Origin: JBBAAP01 sp043808305
Lineage (GTDB): Bacteria; Planctomycetota; MHYJ01; JACQXL01
Assembly (NCBI GenBank): GCA_043808305.1
Contig: JAZDFB010000032.1
Coordinates: 1 to 16,436 of the forward strand
DNA: 16,436 nt
Direction of reading: 5' to 3'
In this document: in pieces, positions 16,335-16,436 of the stretch
Numbering within the stretch: the first letter of the stretch is position 1
How the letters are laid out: each line of letters starts with the position of its first letter
Made by a program: the position numbers and the translations under genes
The notes under the pieces: generated by a model
Told to the model about the DNA's origin: nothing
Database searches by the model: none
What the model saw: the letters and a program-made list of their open reading frames with translations, nothing else

Positions 16335-16436
16335 TTACCGCAGCACAAACATCAGGGCGACCAGAATACCCACGATCAACGCCGAAGCTATGGCAATCCG
16401 GCGAAGCTCTGGAAAGAAGTACGTCTCTATAGAAGG
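16335..16436 (-). CDS. C-terminal end of an unidentified membrane protein
   Basis: The last 33 codons of a gene entering from the right edge read PSIETYFFPELRRIAIASAL followed by a hydrophobic run ending FVLR-stop (TAA at 16335-16337). Residues ~14-31 form one likely transmembrane helix, leaving a one-residue cytoplasmic or periplasmic tail. It ends 22 bases before the lgt start on the same strand, so the two are probably co-transcribed. The fragment is too short to name. Confidence 0.6.
   Translation of the reverse strand, partial: PSIETYFFPELRRIAIASALIVGILVALMFVLR

Noticed and set aside
16313..16348. A longer lgt starting at TTG 16348.
   Set aside because: It would overlap the end of the upstream gene and contain the AAGGAGG ribosome site inside the coding region.

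Overview
The window looks like a metagenomic contig, mostly from a diderm bacterium and most plausibly an uncultured planctomycete. I infer this from the large secretin-like proteins with TPR segments, the large periplasmic TPR proteins, the TolQR/ExbBD motor genes and an archaeal-like HAD phosphatase. The taxonomic call is by eye and is not proven. About 15.4 kb shares a moderate G+C (for example 26/60 at 12001-12060 and 30/60 at 15121-15180). The last ~1 kb is richer (38/60 at 15781-15840, 40/60 at 16141-16200) and looks like different DNA.

Left end, plus strand (1-1339): the C-terminal part of an RseP-type site-2 protease and a small unknown four-helix membrane protein. Then comes a 222-base convergent intergenic region (1340-1561) filled with GC-rich hairpins and a short direct repeat.

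Middle, minus strand (1562 to ~15430): one long directon, read right to left. It holds a 5'-truncated secretin, a 968-aa periplasmic TPR protein, a 377-aa periplasmic TPR protein, ExbB/TolQ, two different ExbD/TolR proteins, and a 1048-aa lipoprotein secretin with TPR and STN-like domains. A HAD hydrolase, an ABC ATPase, an ABC-2 permease and an M20 metallopeptidase follow. Gene spacings are tiny and several pairs overlap (ATGA or TAATG), which suggests a single operon. The first seven genes read as a trans-envelope machine: a proton-driven inner-membrane motor (one TolQ plus two TolR proteins, the same gene count as the Myxococcus AglRQS motor), periplasmic TPR scaffolds, and two outer-membrane secretins. 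No secretion ATPase, pilin, platform protein or TonB is visible, so it is not an ordinary type II, type III or type IV pilus locus. This is the most interesting content here.

Right end, minus strand (~15390-16436): a complete lgt-like gene (TTG start, strong ribosome binding site) preceded by the last 33 codons of a membrane protein. The end of lgt overlaps, in another frame, the point where the first secretin loses its N-terminal half. This is best explained by a chimeric assembly join or a recombination breakpoint near 15370-15440.
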